Of a stretch of DNA of 64,000 nt, positions 1 through 8,920 are shown piece after piece. Where the stretch lies: contig NZ_CP080519.1 in NCBI RefSeq assembly GCF_019468465.1, positions 7,743,001 to 7,807,000 of the forward strand. Reading direction: 5' to 3'. The stretch's first letter is position 1, and each line of letters begins with the position of its first letter. Under the pieces are notes generated by a model. The model saw only the letters and a program-made list of their open reading frames with translations. It made no database searches and was not told the DNA's origin. The DNA is from Amycolatopsis sp. DSM 110486 (GTDB lineage Bacteria; Actinomycetota; Actinomycetes; Mycobacteriales; Pseudonocardiaceae). The position numbers were made by a program, and so were the translations under genes.

Positions 1-5
1 GCGCC

Positions 6-20
6 AGACATGTGATGTCT
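6..20. promoter_or_regulatory. inverted repeat upstream of the GH95 gene
   Basis: A perfect 6-bp inverted repeat with a 3-nt spacer (AGACAT-gtg-ATGTCT) lies about 180 nt before the fucosidase start. A second 8-bp palindrome, ACATATGT, is at 116-123. The rest of the 199-nt leader holds no gene I can support. An operator role is only an inference; no clear -35/-10 pair was found next to either repeat. Confidence 0.25.
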
Positions 21-199
21 GCAAGAGCTCCGCACGAGAATGCGCTGACCGGCCGAGGGAATACCAGCTGTTTTACGGCGTGGTCTGGACACGTGCGCAC
101 GGCTCGCCTACACATACATATGTTCTTTGCGGCCCGTGAGCCGATGCTGTTTCCCACTTCCTCCCCATTCTTCTCCCCACCGGACGAAGGAGTCCCCTC

Positions 200-2653
200 A
201 TGTCCTCACCCGGTTTCTCCCGCCGGAGCCTGCTCGGCGCGGCGATGGCGGGCGGCGCGCTCGCCCTGACCACCGCGGCGCTGGGCCGCGTCACGGCCGC
301 CGCCGCACCGGGCGCGCGGCCCGTCCCGGATTCCGTGCTGTGGTTCGACGAGCCCGCCACGATCTGGCAGGAACAGGCGTTCCCCGTCGGCAACGGCGCG
401 GCCGGCGCGATGATCTACGGCACCGTCGAGAGCGAGCAGATCCAGTTCAACCACGACACGCTGTGGAACGGCGGTCCCGGCTCCCACGACGAGGGCCACG
501 AGTACAACTTCGGCAACTGGTACGAGGCGCGCCCGACCGCGCTCGCCGGCGTGCGCGCGACCATCGCGGCCACCGGCAGCGCCGACACCGGCCCGGCGAC
601 GGCGGCGCTCGGACAGACGAAGTGGGGCTACGGCGCGTACCAGACCTTCGGGGATCTCTTCCTCGACCGCGCGACTCCGGCCGGTGCCGTGACCGGCTAC
701 CGGCGGCAGCTGGACCTGGCGACGGGGCTCGCGACCGTCGGGTTCACGACCGCAGACGGCGTCACGCACACCCGCGAGCTCTTCGCGAGCTTCCCGGACC
801 ACGTGATCGTCACGCGCCTGTCCGCGAGCCGGAGCGGGCAGGTGTCCTTCACCGCGCGGTTGTCGACGGCCGACAACCGAACCGTCACGTATTCGGCGAA
901 GGACGGCCGCATCACGATGCGCGGCGCGCTGACCGACAACGGCCTGGTGTTCGAGGCGCAGGTCCAGGTCATCGCCGAGGGCGGACGCGTGACCACCGAC
1001 CCCGCCGGCCGCGTGACGGTGACCGGTGCGGACGCGGCGACGCTCGTGCTCGCGCCCGGCACGGACTACGCGCCCGTGTACCCGCACTACCGCGGGGTCG
1101 ATCCGCACCGAGCGGCAACGTCCACTGTGGACGCCGCCATGCACCGTGGCCACCGGGCGTTGCGCGAGCGGCACCTGGCCGACCACCGGGAGCTGTTCGA
1201 CCGGGTGCGCATCGACCTCGGACAGCAGCCGACGACGGTGCCGACCGACGAGGCGCTGCAGGAGTTCAAACAGGCCCGCAACCAGGCGCAGATCAGCGCC
1301 GACCCGCAGCTGGAGATGCTGCACTTCCAGATCGGCCGGTACCTGCTGATCGGCTCGTCGCGCGAGGGGTCGCGCCCGGCGAACCTGCAGGGCGTGTGGA
1401 ACGACTCGACCAGCCCCGACTGGCAGTCGGACTACACGACGAACATCAACCTGGAGATGAACTACTGGCCCTCCGACGTCACCAACCTGGCCGAGACCGT
1501 GCCGCCGCTGGTGGACTTCATCGACGGCCTCCGCGCGCCGGGCCGGGTCACCGCGCGTGACCTGTGCGGGGTGCCGCAGGGCTTCGCCGCGATGAGCCAC
1601 GTCAACGTCTTCGGCTACACCGGCGTGTCCACGAACGCCGCGACGTGGGCGCCGGAATCGACCGCGTGGCTGATCCGCCAGCTGTGGGAGCACTACCAGT
1701 TCACGATGGACGAGGACTTCCTGCGGCGCCGCGCCTATCCGATTCTCAAGGAGCACACGCAGTTCTGGCTCGGCTACCTCGTCACCGACGCCGACGGGAC
1801 GCTCGTGGTCAGCCCGAGCTTCTCACCCGAGCTCGGCCCGTTCACCGCCGGCGCCACGTACTCGCAGACGATCGTGTGGGACCTGTTCACCAACACCCTC
1901 GCCGCGGCGAAGGTCGTCGGCGACCACGCCTACCGGCCAAGCCTGGAGAAGACGCTCGCGAAGCTCGACCCCGGCCTGCGGATCGGCTCGTGGGGCCAGC
2001 TGCAGGAGTGGAAGACGGACCTGGACGAACCGGACAGCGGCCACCGGCACATGTCCTTCAGCTACCCGCTGTTCCCCGGCCACCAGATCACGGCCGAGGC
2101 CACCCCGGAGTTCTACGAGGCCGCCCGCGTCGCCGTCGAGGCCCGCACCGCGCACACGGCGCAGAACGACATCGGATGGAACCGCGCGCAGAAGATCAAC
2201 GCCTTCGCCCGCCTGCACAACGGCGACCAGGCCCGCGAACAGCTCGACCACCTCCTGTGGCGCAACACGTTCGCCAACTTCCTCAACGACTGGCCCTTCC
2301 AGATCGACGGCAACTTCGGTGTCGCGTCCGGCGTCGCCGAGATGCTGCTGCAAAGCCACGCCGGCTTCGTCGAGGTGCTGCCCGCGCTGCCCACCGGCTG
2401 GGCCTCCGGGTCTTTCCGCGGCCTGCGGGCTCGGGGCGCGTTCACGGTCAACGCGTGGTGGACGGCCGGGCAGGTCACGAAGGTCGAGGTAACGTCGGAT
2501 GTGGGTGGCGACCTGAAGCTGCGCACCGCGTCTCTGGGCGGCGGGGCACGCGTCCACGCTGTCGGCGGCCCGACGCCGCACTACACGACGCACGCCGGCG
2601 AGCTCTTGATGCCGACCCGCCGGGGCGCCACCTACACAGTCACCCCGGCGTGA
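200..2653 (+). CDS. GH95 alpha-L-fucosidase, Tat-exported
   Basis: Secreted glycoside hydrolase of family 95, expected to remove terminal alpha-L-fucose by inversion. The 817-residue length fits the family. The start has a good ribosome site (GAAGGAG, 8 nt upstream) and opens with a twin-arginine signal: RR at residues 8-9, then a hydrophobic stretch to about residue 29. Known GH95 active-site signatures are present: the Asn-x-Asn pair in TTNINLEMNYWP (Asn415, Asn417), the acid Glu544 in PSFSPELG, and Asp703 in QIDGNFG. It stands alone on the plus strand, 12 bp from the convergent regulator gene. An alpha-L-galactosidase specificity is also known in this family and cannot be excluded. Confidence 0.93.
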   Translation: MSSPGFSRRSLLGAAMAGGALALTTAALGRVTAAAAPGARPVPDSVLWFDEPATIWQEQAFPVGNGAAGAMIYGTVESEQIQFNHDTLWNGGPGSHDEGHEYNFGNWYEARPTALAGVRATIAATGSADTGPATAALGQTKWGYGAYQTFGDLFLDRATPAGAVTGYRRQLDLATGLATVGFTTADGVTHTRELFASFPDHVIVTRLSASRSGQVSFTARLSTADNRTVTYSAKDGRITMRGALTDNGLVFEAQVQVIAEGGRVTTDPAGRVTVTGADAATLVLAPGTDYAPVYPHYRGVDPHRAATSTVDAAMHRGHRALRERHLADHRELFDRVRIDLGQQPTTVPTDEALQEFKQARNQAQISADPQLEMLHFQIGRYLLIGSSREGSRPANLQGVWNDSTSPDWQSDYTTNINLEMNYWPSDVTNLAETVPPLVDFIDGLRAPGRVTARDLCGVPQGFAAMSHVNVFGYTGVSTNAATWAPESTAWLIRQLWEHYQFTMDEDFLRRRAYPILKEHTQFWLGYLVTDADGTLVVSPSFSPELGPFTAGATYSQTIVWDLFTNTLAAAKVVGDHAYRPSLEKTLAKLDPGLRIGSWGQLQEWKTDLDEPDSGHRHMSFSYPLFPGHQITAEATPEFYEAARVAVEARTAHTAQNDIGWNRAQKINAFARLHNGDQAREQLDHLLWRNTFANFLNDWPFQIDGNFGVASGVAEMLLQSHAGFVEVLPALPTGWASGSFRGLRARGAFTVNAWWTAGQVTKVEVTSDVGGDLKLRTASLGGGARVHAVGGPTPHYTTHAGELLMPTRRGATYTVTPA

Positions 2654-2665
2654 GCCCGACTCCCC

Positions 2666-3730
2666 TCAGCTCAGGCTCGCCCGGCCGCGGGCGTGGGCGG
2701 CGAACAGGCGGGCGGCCTCGTCAGGGTCGCCGGCGGCCAGGGCGGTGACGAGGTCGGCGTGGCGTTCGGCCATGGCGGACCAGTCGCCGTCGTAGAGGGG
2801 GTTGCTGACGACGTGCAGGCCCCAAAGGTTGGGCTCCATCGTGCGCCACAGGCGGGCCAGGAAGGAGTTGCCGCTGGCGGCGCACACGTCGCGGTGGAAG
2901 GTGATGTCGGCTTCGCGGAAGGCGCCGATGTCGCCGGCGGTCGCGGCGGTGCGCATGCGGTCCACGGACTCTTCGAGCAGCCGCAGGGTCCGCGGCTGCA
3001 CGCGCACTGTCGCCTCGCGGGCGGCGAACTCCTCCAGCACCACGCGCACGGCACGGACCTCGCGGGCCTGCTCGGCGGAGATCTCGGCGACGTAGTTGCC
3101 GCGGTGGGGCAGCGAGCTGACGAGACCCTCGTGCACGAGCCGTTTGATGGCCTCGCGTGCCGGGGCCTGGCTGGTGCCGAGCTGGCGCGCGATGGCCGAC
3201 TCGACGAGCCGTACACCGGGCCGCAGTTCGCCGTCGATGATCTGCTGGCGCAGCACCTGGTGCACCTGGTCGGACAGCAGGCCCTGGCCGCCGCGGTCCG
3301 GAGTGGACAGTCGCGTCGGCGCGGGTTCCGGGGTGCGGTGCTCGCGCCAGATGCGCGACACCGTGGACTGCGAGAGGCCGACCGTGCGGGCCAGCGACCG
3401 CGTGGTCGGCACCTCGCCGCCGCGGCGGGCCTCGGCGATCGCGGACAGCACGAGCCGCTCGGCTTCCGCGCGATCCGGGCTGCGGGGCCGGCCAGGCCGG
3501 GGTGCGTCCGCGAGCCCGTCGGGGCCGCGGCGCAGGAACCGGCCGCGCCACTTCGTGGCCGTCGCCTCGCTCACGCCGAGGCGCCGCGCGACCTCGGGCA
3601 CGTCCAGGCCGTCCGCGCAGCTCAGCACGATCCGGCTGCGCAGCCCGAGCGGGCCCGCGTCCTGGCTCGCCCACCCCAGCAGTGTCGATCTCTCCGCGTC
3701 GGTCAGTCGCACCGTGGCGTCCTCCGTCAT
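2666..3730 (-). CDS. GntR/FCD transcriptional regulator with extra N-terminal IS630-type HTH domains
   Basis: Cytoplasmic DNA-binding regulator, 354 residues, longer than the usual 220-250 of FadR/VanR-type GntR proteins. Residues about 40-64 (VPEVARRLGVSEATATKW) and 108-130 (SLARTVGLSQSTVSRIWREH) are two homeodomain-like HTHs as found at the N-terminus of IS630-family transposases. Residues 150-213 are a GntR winged helix, and 220-345 an FCD ligand domain with the usual Asp/His metal ligands (ADITFHRDV, ERHADLV, AAHARG). It is divergent from the sugar ABC operon and convergent with the fucosidase, so it likely controls one or both. The start is uncertain: ATG at 3730 is used here, and an in-frame GTG lies at 3748. 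Confidence 0.85.
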   Translation of the reverse strand: MTEDATVRLTDAERSTLLGWASQDAGPLGLRSRIVLSCADGLDVPEVARRLGVSEATATKWRGRFLRRGPDGLADAPRPGRPRSPDRAEAERLVLSAIAEARRGGEVPTTRSLARTVGLSQSTVSRIWREHRTPEPAPTRLSTPDRGGQGLLSDQVHQVLRQQIIDGELRPGVRLVESAIARQLGTSQAPAREAIKRLVHEGLVSSLPHRGNYVAEISAEQAREVRAVRVVLEEFAAREATVRVQPRTLRLLEESVDRMRTAATAGDIGAFREADITFHRDVCAASGNSFLARLWRTMEPNLWGLHVVSNPLYDGDWSAMAERHADLVTALAAGDPDEAARLFAAHARGRASLS

Positions 3731-3787
3731 GGCGCGAAGGATACACACTTATGACTCGCCAGTCGGACTTCTGGTTGATTCTGCGCG

Positions 3788-3821
3788 TTGACAAGGTGAT
3801 TTGCCGAGAAGTACAAATCAC
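3788..3821 (+). promoter_or_regulatory. promoter with overlapping operator for the sugar ABC operon
   Basis: TTGACA at 3788-3793 and TACAAA at 3812-3817 (18-nt spacer) form a sigma-70-like promoter. A perfect inverted repeat GTGATTTG-N10-CAAATCAC (3796-3821) covers the spacer and the -10 box, the placement expected for a repressor site. The leader to the first gene is about 65 nt. The divergent HTH-GntR/FCD regulator is the obvious candidate ligand-responsive repressor (inference). Confidence 0.6.
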
Positions 3822-3890
3822 TCAGCAGTCGTTAGCTGAACCAAAATCCCAACCCCAACCTTCCACGCGGTTTCTCAATGAGGAGGAGCG

Positions 3891-5162
3891 ATGCGTCCAG
3901 CACGTACCCGCGGGGGCATCGCCGTTCTCGGCGCCCTGCTCACGCTCACGCTCGCCGGTTGCGGCGGCGGCGGGTTCGCGGACTCCGGCGCCGCGGGCGG
4001 CGGCACCGGCTCGATCCGGATGCTCGTCAACGTCACCCCGAACCTCACTCAGGACTTCTGGGACCGCCTGGTCGCGCCGTTCGAGAAGGCGAACCCGGGC
4101 GTCGACGTCGTGATCGAAGCCCCGTCCGGCAAGGGCGTCTCCGACACCCTGCAGCAGCAGCTCGCCGCCGGCGACCCGCCCGACGTCGTCGAGACGCTGA
4201 TGGCCGACCCCACGCTCGCGCCCCAGCTCGTGGACCTGACCGGCGAAGACTGGGTGAAGAACACCCCGCTCGCCCAGGAGGCCTCGCTCGGCGGCAAGAT
4301 CTACAACGTCGGCGTCGGCGAGCAGGCGCAGTCCCTGGTGTTCTACAACAAGACCGCGTTCACCAAGGCCGGCATCACCACACCACCGTCCACACTGGAC
4401 GAGATGACGCAGGACCTCGGCAAGCTCAAGACCGCGGGCTACCTGCCGCTGCAGACCTCCGGCGACTTCGCCACCGGCTTGCAGCTGCTGCAGCTCACGG
4501 ACCCGGCCCTGGCCGCGGCCACCCCGCAGTTCTACCAGGACGTGCGCGCCGGCAAGACCACCGTCGGCAAGGCGATGCTGCCGTACCTGAAGCTCTACCA
4601 GTCGTGGCTCGACCAGGGCTATGTCGACAAGAACGCGCTGGGCCTGAAATACCCTGACGCGGAAACGGCGTTCCTGCAAGGCAAAGCGGGCATGTTCGTG
4701 ATGGGCAGCTGGTTCACCGCGTCGGAAGCCAAGGCCAAGAAGGACTTCGAGGTCGGCGTCTTCGCCGCTCCCGTGTCGAGCGGTCAGAAGAGCCCGGGCG
4801 CACAGGGCGCCACGATGGCCGCGCCGTACCTGATCATGAAGTCGACCCAGCACCGCGACCTCGCGACGAAGCTGGTGCGCTGGCTCGTCACCGACCAGCA
4901 GGCCGTGGTCGCGCAGCTCAAGCAGGACGGCAACTTCCGCACCGGTGTGCAGCGCGAGTTCACGCCGCTGGAGCAGCAGGTGCAGAAGATCCTCGACGCC
5001 GCACCGGCCAAGGTCGCCCAGGGCGAGGGCTACGGCGACTCGACCCTGCCGCGCGGGTTCAACTCCGCGTGGAACACCGAGGTCCAGGGCCTCTACATCG
5101 GACACTCCCCGGAGACGGTCGCCGACGCCGTCGACCGCTGGCTGTCGGCGCACGCGAAATGA
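3891..5162 (+). CDS. sugar ABC transporter substrate-binding lipoprotein
   Basis: Family-1 extracellular solute-binding protein, 423 residues. The lipoprotein signal ends in the lipobox LAGC near residue 24, so the mature protein is tethered outside the membrane. It captures a sugar or oligosaccharide for the two permeases that follow. The start has a strong ribosome site (GAGGAGG 5 nt before ATG). Its stop overlaps the next start by 4 nt (ATGA). Promoter and operator lie about 100 nt upstream. Substrate cannot be read from sequence; the neighbouring fucosidase suggests a fucose-containing sugar. Confidence 0.92.
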   Translation: MRPARTRGGIAVLGALLTLTLAGCGGGGFADSGAAGGGTGSIRMLVNVTPNLTQDFWDRLVAPFEKANPGVDVVIEAPSGKGVSDTLQQQLAAGDPPDVVETLMADPTLAPQLVDLTGEDWVKNTPLAQEASLGGKIYNVGVGEQAQSLVFYNKTAFTKAGITTPPSTLDEMTQDLGKLKTAGYLPLQTSGDFATGLQLLQLTDPALAAATPQFYQDVRAGKTTVGKAMLPYLKLYQSWLDQGYVDKNALGLKYPDAETAFLQGKAGMFVMGSWFTASEAKAKKDFEVGVFAAPVSSGQKSPGAQGATMAAPYLIMKSTQHRDLATKLVRWLVTDQQAVVAQLKQDGNFRTGVQREFTPLEQQVQKILDAAPAKVAQGEGYGDSTLPRGFNSAWNTEVQGLYIGHSPETVADAVDRWLSAHAK

Positions 5163-6049
5163 GGCCGCCGGGAAGACGCCGGGACGGCGGCGTCGCCACC
5201 GCGGTGATGGTGCTGCCCGCGACCGTGCTCTACACGGTGATGCTGATCGTCCCGGTGGGGCTCGCGATCTACCTGAGCCTCACCGACTGGGACGGCTACA
5301 GCGCGGCCCCGGCGTTCGTCGGCGGCAGCAACTACGGCGAGGTGCTGAGCGACCCGGAGTTCCGGCGGGCCGCGTTCGTCACCCTGCTCGCGGCGGTGGT
5401 CGGCACGGTCGGCATGAACGTGCTGGGCCTCGGCTTCGGGATGCTCGTGAGCCGCACGACGAGGGTGAGCTCGATCCTGCGGACGATCCTGTTCTACCCG
5501 CACGTGCTCTCCGCGCTCGTCGTCGGCTTCCTGTGGAGCGCGATCCTCGGCACCAACGGCGCGGTCAACAGCTTCCTCACCAGCCACGGCGCGAAGCTGC
5601 TGCCGTTCCTCTCCGATCCGGACTGGGCCACGGCCACGCTCATCGCCGTGCTCGTGTGGGCCCAGTTCGGCGTCTCCACCGTGCTCTACGTCGCCGGCCT
5701 GCAGACCGTGCCGCAGAACCTCCTGGAGGCGGCGCGGATCGACGGCGCGACGAAGTGGCAGACCTTCCGCCACGTCACGCTGCCGGCCATCGCGCCGGTG
5801 GTGACGGTGAACCTGGTGCTGAGCCTGATCACGCTGCTCAAGACCTACGACCTGGTCGTGTCGCTCACCTCGGGCGGCCCGGCCGGCCAGACGCAGACGC
5901 TGGCCTACCTCATCCTGTGGAACTCCTTCCACGACGGCCGCCTCGGGTTCGGCTCCGCGCAGTCGGTGGTCCTCATGATCGTGACCGCCGGGCTCGCGCT
6001 CGCGGTCACCCGGCTGCGCCGCCGCGCCGACCAGGGAGCGCACGCATGA
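5159..6049 (+). CDS. sugar ABC transporter permease (MalF/UgpA type)
   Basis: Integral membrane permease of a carbohydrate ABC importer, 296 residues with about six hydrophobic segments. The binding-protein-dependent transport loop (EAARIDGATKWQTFRHVTLP) is present in the second half and contacts the ATPase. The chosen ATG overlaps the stop of the binding-protein gene (ATGA), and the next gene begins inside its own stop. No ATPase gene is nearby, so the energising subunit is presumably a shared MsiK-like ATPase elsewhere, as is common in actinomycetes. Confidence 0.93.
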   Translation: MRPPGRRRDGGVATAVMVLPATVLYTVMLIVPVGLAIYLSLTDWDGYSAAPAFVGGSNYGEVLSDPEFRRAAFVTLLAAVVGTVGMNVLGLGFGMLVSRTTRVSSILRTILFYPHVLSALVVGFLWSAILGTNGAVNSFLTSHGAKLLPFLSDPDWATATLIAVLVWAQFGVSTVLYVAGLQTVPQNLLEAARIDGATKWQTFRHVTLPAIAPVVTVNLVLSLITLLKTYDLVVSLTSGGPAGQTQTLAYLILWNSFHDGRLGFGSAQSVVLMIVTAGLALAVTRLRRRADQGAHA

Positions 6050-6963
6050 CCACCGCCACCCGCACCGTCGCGTCGGCGGACCTGGACTCGCCCCCGCCGC
6101 CGGCCGCGCCGACCCCGCCGAAACGCGCCGGGCGCGACCCGCTGCGGCTCGTCCTGCGGGCGCTGGTCCTGCTGGTCGTCGCCGTCGTGATGCTGGTGCC
6201 GCTGTACCTGTTGCTGGTCAACGCGTTCAAGGACCAGCAGGACATCCTGGCCGACCCGTTCGGCCTGTCCGGCGGCCTCACACTCGACCACCTCGGTGCG
6301 GCACTGCAGAACCCGAGGTTCTCGATCGTCAAGGGCTACGCGATCACCGTACTGTTCGTGGTGCTGGTGAACGTGTTCTCGGTGCTGCTCGCCGGCCCCG
6401 CCGCGTACGTGATCGCCCGCAGCACCAAACGCCTGTTCCGCGTGCTGATGGTCTTCTTCCTGGCCGGCACGTTCATCCCCAGCCAGGTGCTGGTGATCCC
6501 GGTCGTCTACGTGCTCAAGACGCTCGGTCTCATGGGGACGATCCCCGGTTACGTGCTGTTCGAGACCACGCTGACGCTGCCGTTCTCGATCTTCCTCTAC
6601 GCCGGGTTCATCCGCACCGTGCCGCGCGACCTCGACCAGGCCGCGGCGCTCGACGGGTGCGGGCGGATCCGCACGTTCTGGCGGATCATCTTCCCGCTGA
6701 TGCGCCCGGCCGTGGCCACCATGGTCATCCTCAACACGTTCTCGGTGTGGAACGACTTCGTGAACCCGCAGACGATCCTCGGTCCCAGCAGCGGTCTCTA
6801 CACCGTGACCACCGGGATCTACGCGGCGGTCGGGCAGTACCAGACCGACTACACCGTGGTTTTCCCGACGCTGCTGCTCGCCATCGCCCCGCTGCTCGTG
6901 TTCTTCGTGATCATGCAGCGCCACATCATCTCGGGCCTCACGGCCGGGTCCACCAAGGGCTGA
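6046..6963 (+). CDS. sugar ABC transporter permease (MalG/UgpE type)
   Basis: Second permease of the sugar importer, 305 residues. A proline-rich cytoplasmic N-terminus (SPPPPAAPTPPKRAG) precedes six likely transmembrane segments. The EAA-type coupling loop is QAAALDGCGRIRTFWRIIFP. It is translationally coupled to the first permease through an ATGA overlap. It ends 26 nt before the large unrecognised gene, which has its own ribosome site. Confidence 0.93.
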   Translation: MTTATRTVASADLDSPPPPAAPTPPKRAGRDPLRLVLRALVLLVVAVVMLVPLYLLLVNAFKDQQDILADPFGLSGGLTLDHLGAALQNPRFSIVKGYAITVLFVVLVNVFSVLLAGPAAYVIARSTKRLFRVLMVFFLAGTFIPSQVLVIPVVYVLKTLGLMGTIPGYVLFETTLTLPFSIFLYAGFIRTVPRDLDQAAALDGCGRIRTFWRIIFPLMRPAVATMVILNTFSVWNDFVNPQTILGPSSGLYTVTTGIYAAVGQYQTDYTVVFPTLLLAIAPLLVFFVIMQRHIISGLTAGSTKG

Positions 6964-6989
6964 CCCAAAGCCCGCTCAGAAAGGCAGTC

Positions 6990-8909
6990 ATGACCACCAC
7001 CCCGACGGTGGCGGCGACCGTTCCGCTCGGCGCGCCACCGAGCTGGGCCGTGCTCGAACGCCGCCTGTTCGACGTGCTCGACACGGCGTGGCGCACGTTC
7101 GCCGCCCGCTACTGCGAACCCGACGGCCGCCTGATCTTCCGCGGCACCGGCGAAAGCCGTGACGGCGCCGACGACTTCTACGAGGCGTTCTTCAACTGGC
7201 CCGTGCTCTACCAGCTCGGCGGCGCCGACGACCTGCTGGCGGCCGCCAAGCACCACTGGACCGGCGTCACGGAGCAGCTCACCGAGGCCGGGTACCTCGT
7301 CGACGAGTTCGAACGTGGCTACGACTGGTTCCACCAGGGCGAATCGCTGCTGCTGTTGTATGGCATCTGCGCCGCGGACCCGAAGGACGCGGCGTTCCGC
7401 GACCGCGCCTACCGCTTCGCCGACCTCTACCTGCCGGGTTCGCCGGCGGGCAACTACGACCCGGCCACGCGCACGATCCACGCGCCGCACAACGGTGCCG
7501 GCGGCCCCCGCTACGGCATCAGCGACGAGTGGCAGTCCTACCACGCGGACCTGAAGTCGATGCGGCCCTTCGGTTTGCCGCTGCCGGACGTGGCGGGCGT
7601 GCGGGAGTGGGCCGACCTCGCCGACCCGGCCAAGGCCCGCGCGATGGGCTCCGCGATGGACGAGCGGATCGGCCGCGGCGACACGGCCGTGAACCTCGCG
7701 GCGACCGGGCTCGCGGCCAATGCGTGGCTCTACGGCCACGAGGACCGCTACCGCGACTGGGTGCTCGAATACGTCGACGCGTGGCGCGAGCGCGCCGCGG
7801 CGAACGACGGTGTGCTGCCGGACAACGTCGGCCCTCACGGCGTGGTCGGCGAGCTGCACGGCGGGCGCTGGTACGGCGGAAACTACGGCTGGGCCTGGCC
7901 CCACGGCGTCTACAGCGTCGGCGCGGCCGCGGTCATCGCCGCCCTCCACACGGTGCTGGTCACCGGGTCCGCCGACCGGCTCGACCTCGCCCGCGGACCG
8001 CTCGACGCCGTCGAGGCGCACGGGATCCGCGGCACGGTCGCGGGTTCCGACGCGAGCATCCGCGACCGCTGGGAAGCCGAGCTCGACGTCGAAGCCGAGA
8101 CGCTGCTCGTGCCCAACCGGTACAGCGACGGAGGCTGGTTCGACTTCCAGCCACCGCAGCTCGGGCTGTCGGCATGGCTGTGGCAGGCCGCGGGGCAGCC
8201 CGCCGACCGCGACCGGCTCGACCGGCTGCGCAAGGCGAGCGGCTACGACTGGGCCGACGTCCGGGAGTTCCGCAACAAGGAAGAGGCCGGGCACGAGGCA
8301 CCGTGGCTGGAGTTCCTGCGCGGCGCCAACCCCGGCTACCCGGAGGCGATGCTGCGAACCGCGCTCGGCCAGGTCGCCCGGCGCCTCGCGCTCATCGAAG
8401 CGGACACCTCAGACCCCGCGGCCGTGCACGTGCACCACTGGCAGCGGCACAACCCGGTGCTCACCGAAGCGTTGCTGCAACTGGCCACCGGCACGCCACA
8501 GGTGCTCTACAACGGTGGCCTGCTACCGAGCCGGCTCGCGTACTTCGACGCCGGCAAGCAGCGGCCGGGACTTCCGCCCGATGTCGCCGCTCTGGTGGAC
8601 CTCGCGACCGACGACCACGTGCGCGTCGAAATGGTCCACATCGGACTATCGGACGAGCGCCGCGTGGTCGTGCAGGCGGGCGGGTTCGGCGAGCACCGCA
8701 TCGACCGCGTCGCCTACACCGCCGCGGCGCAGGGCTACCCGGGTGACCCGCGCGCTTACACCGCACCGGGTTCGCCGGCCTCGACGCGGACGGCCGACGT
8801 CGGCGGACCCCGCCTGGAGGTCGTGCTGCCGCCGGGGCACGGCGTCCGGCTGGACCTGTTCCTGACCCCGCGCGCCTATCCGGCCGCGCACCACAGTTTC
8901 GACGAGTGA
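6990..8909 (+). CDS. large conserved hypothetical protein, probable alpha-helical-barrel sugar-active enzyme
   Basis: A 639-residue protein that I do not recognise as a named family. It has no signal peptide or membrane segment, so it is probably cytoplasmic and acts on the imported ligand. The first two thirds are rich in Trp, Tyr, Asp and His in an (alpha/alpha)-barrel-like pattern (YDWFHQGE, GGRWYGGNYGWAWPHG, YSDGGWFDFQPPQLG). The last 150 residues look beta-rich. This layout recalls intracellular glycosidases, epimerases or lyases with a toroid and a beta-sandwich. Start ATG has AGAAAGG upstream; a longer in-frame ORF extends back into the permease gene but has no supporting start. It lies between the permeases and the RraA-like gene. 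Confidence 0.7.
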   Translation: MTTTPTVAATVPLGAPPSWAVLERRLFDVLDTAWRTFAARYCEPDGRLIFRGTGESRDGADDFYEAFFNWPVLYQLGGADDLLAAAKHHWTGVTEQLTEAGYLVDEFERGYDWFHQGESLLLLYGICAADPKDAAFRDRAYRFADLYLPGSPAGNYDPATRTIHAPHNGAGGPRYGISDEWQSYHADLKSMRPFGLPLPDVAGVREWADLADPAKARAMGSAMDERIGRGDTAVNLAATGLAANAWLYGHEDRYRDWVLEYVDAWRERAAANDGVLPDNVGPHGVVGELHGGRWYGGNYGWAWPHGVYSVGAAAVIAALHTVLVTGSADRLDLARGPLDAVEAHGIRGTVAGSDASIRDRWEAELDVEAETLLVPNRYSDGGWFDFQPPQLGLSAWLWQAAGQPADRDRLDRLRKASGYDWADVREFRNKEEAGHEAPWLEFLRGANPGYPEAMLRTALGQVARRLALIEADTSDPAAVHVHHWQRHNPVLTEALLQLATGTPQVLYNGGLLPSRLAYFDAGKQRPGLPPDVAALVDLATDDHVRVEMVHIGLSDERRVVVQAGGFGEHRIDRVAYTAAAQGYPGDPRAYTAPGSPASTRTADVGGPRLEVVLPPGHGVRLDLFLTPRAYPAAHHSFDE

Positions 8910-8920
8910 GGAGCCGACCA

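Noticed and set aside
2666..3730. IS630 transposase or an insertion sequence
   Set aside because: The HTH part is followed by GntR and FCD domains and not by a DDE catalytic domain, and no terminal inverted repeats flank the gene.
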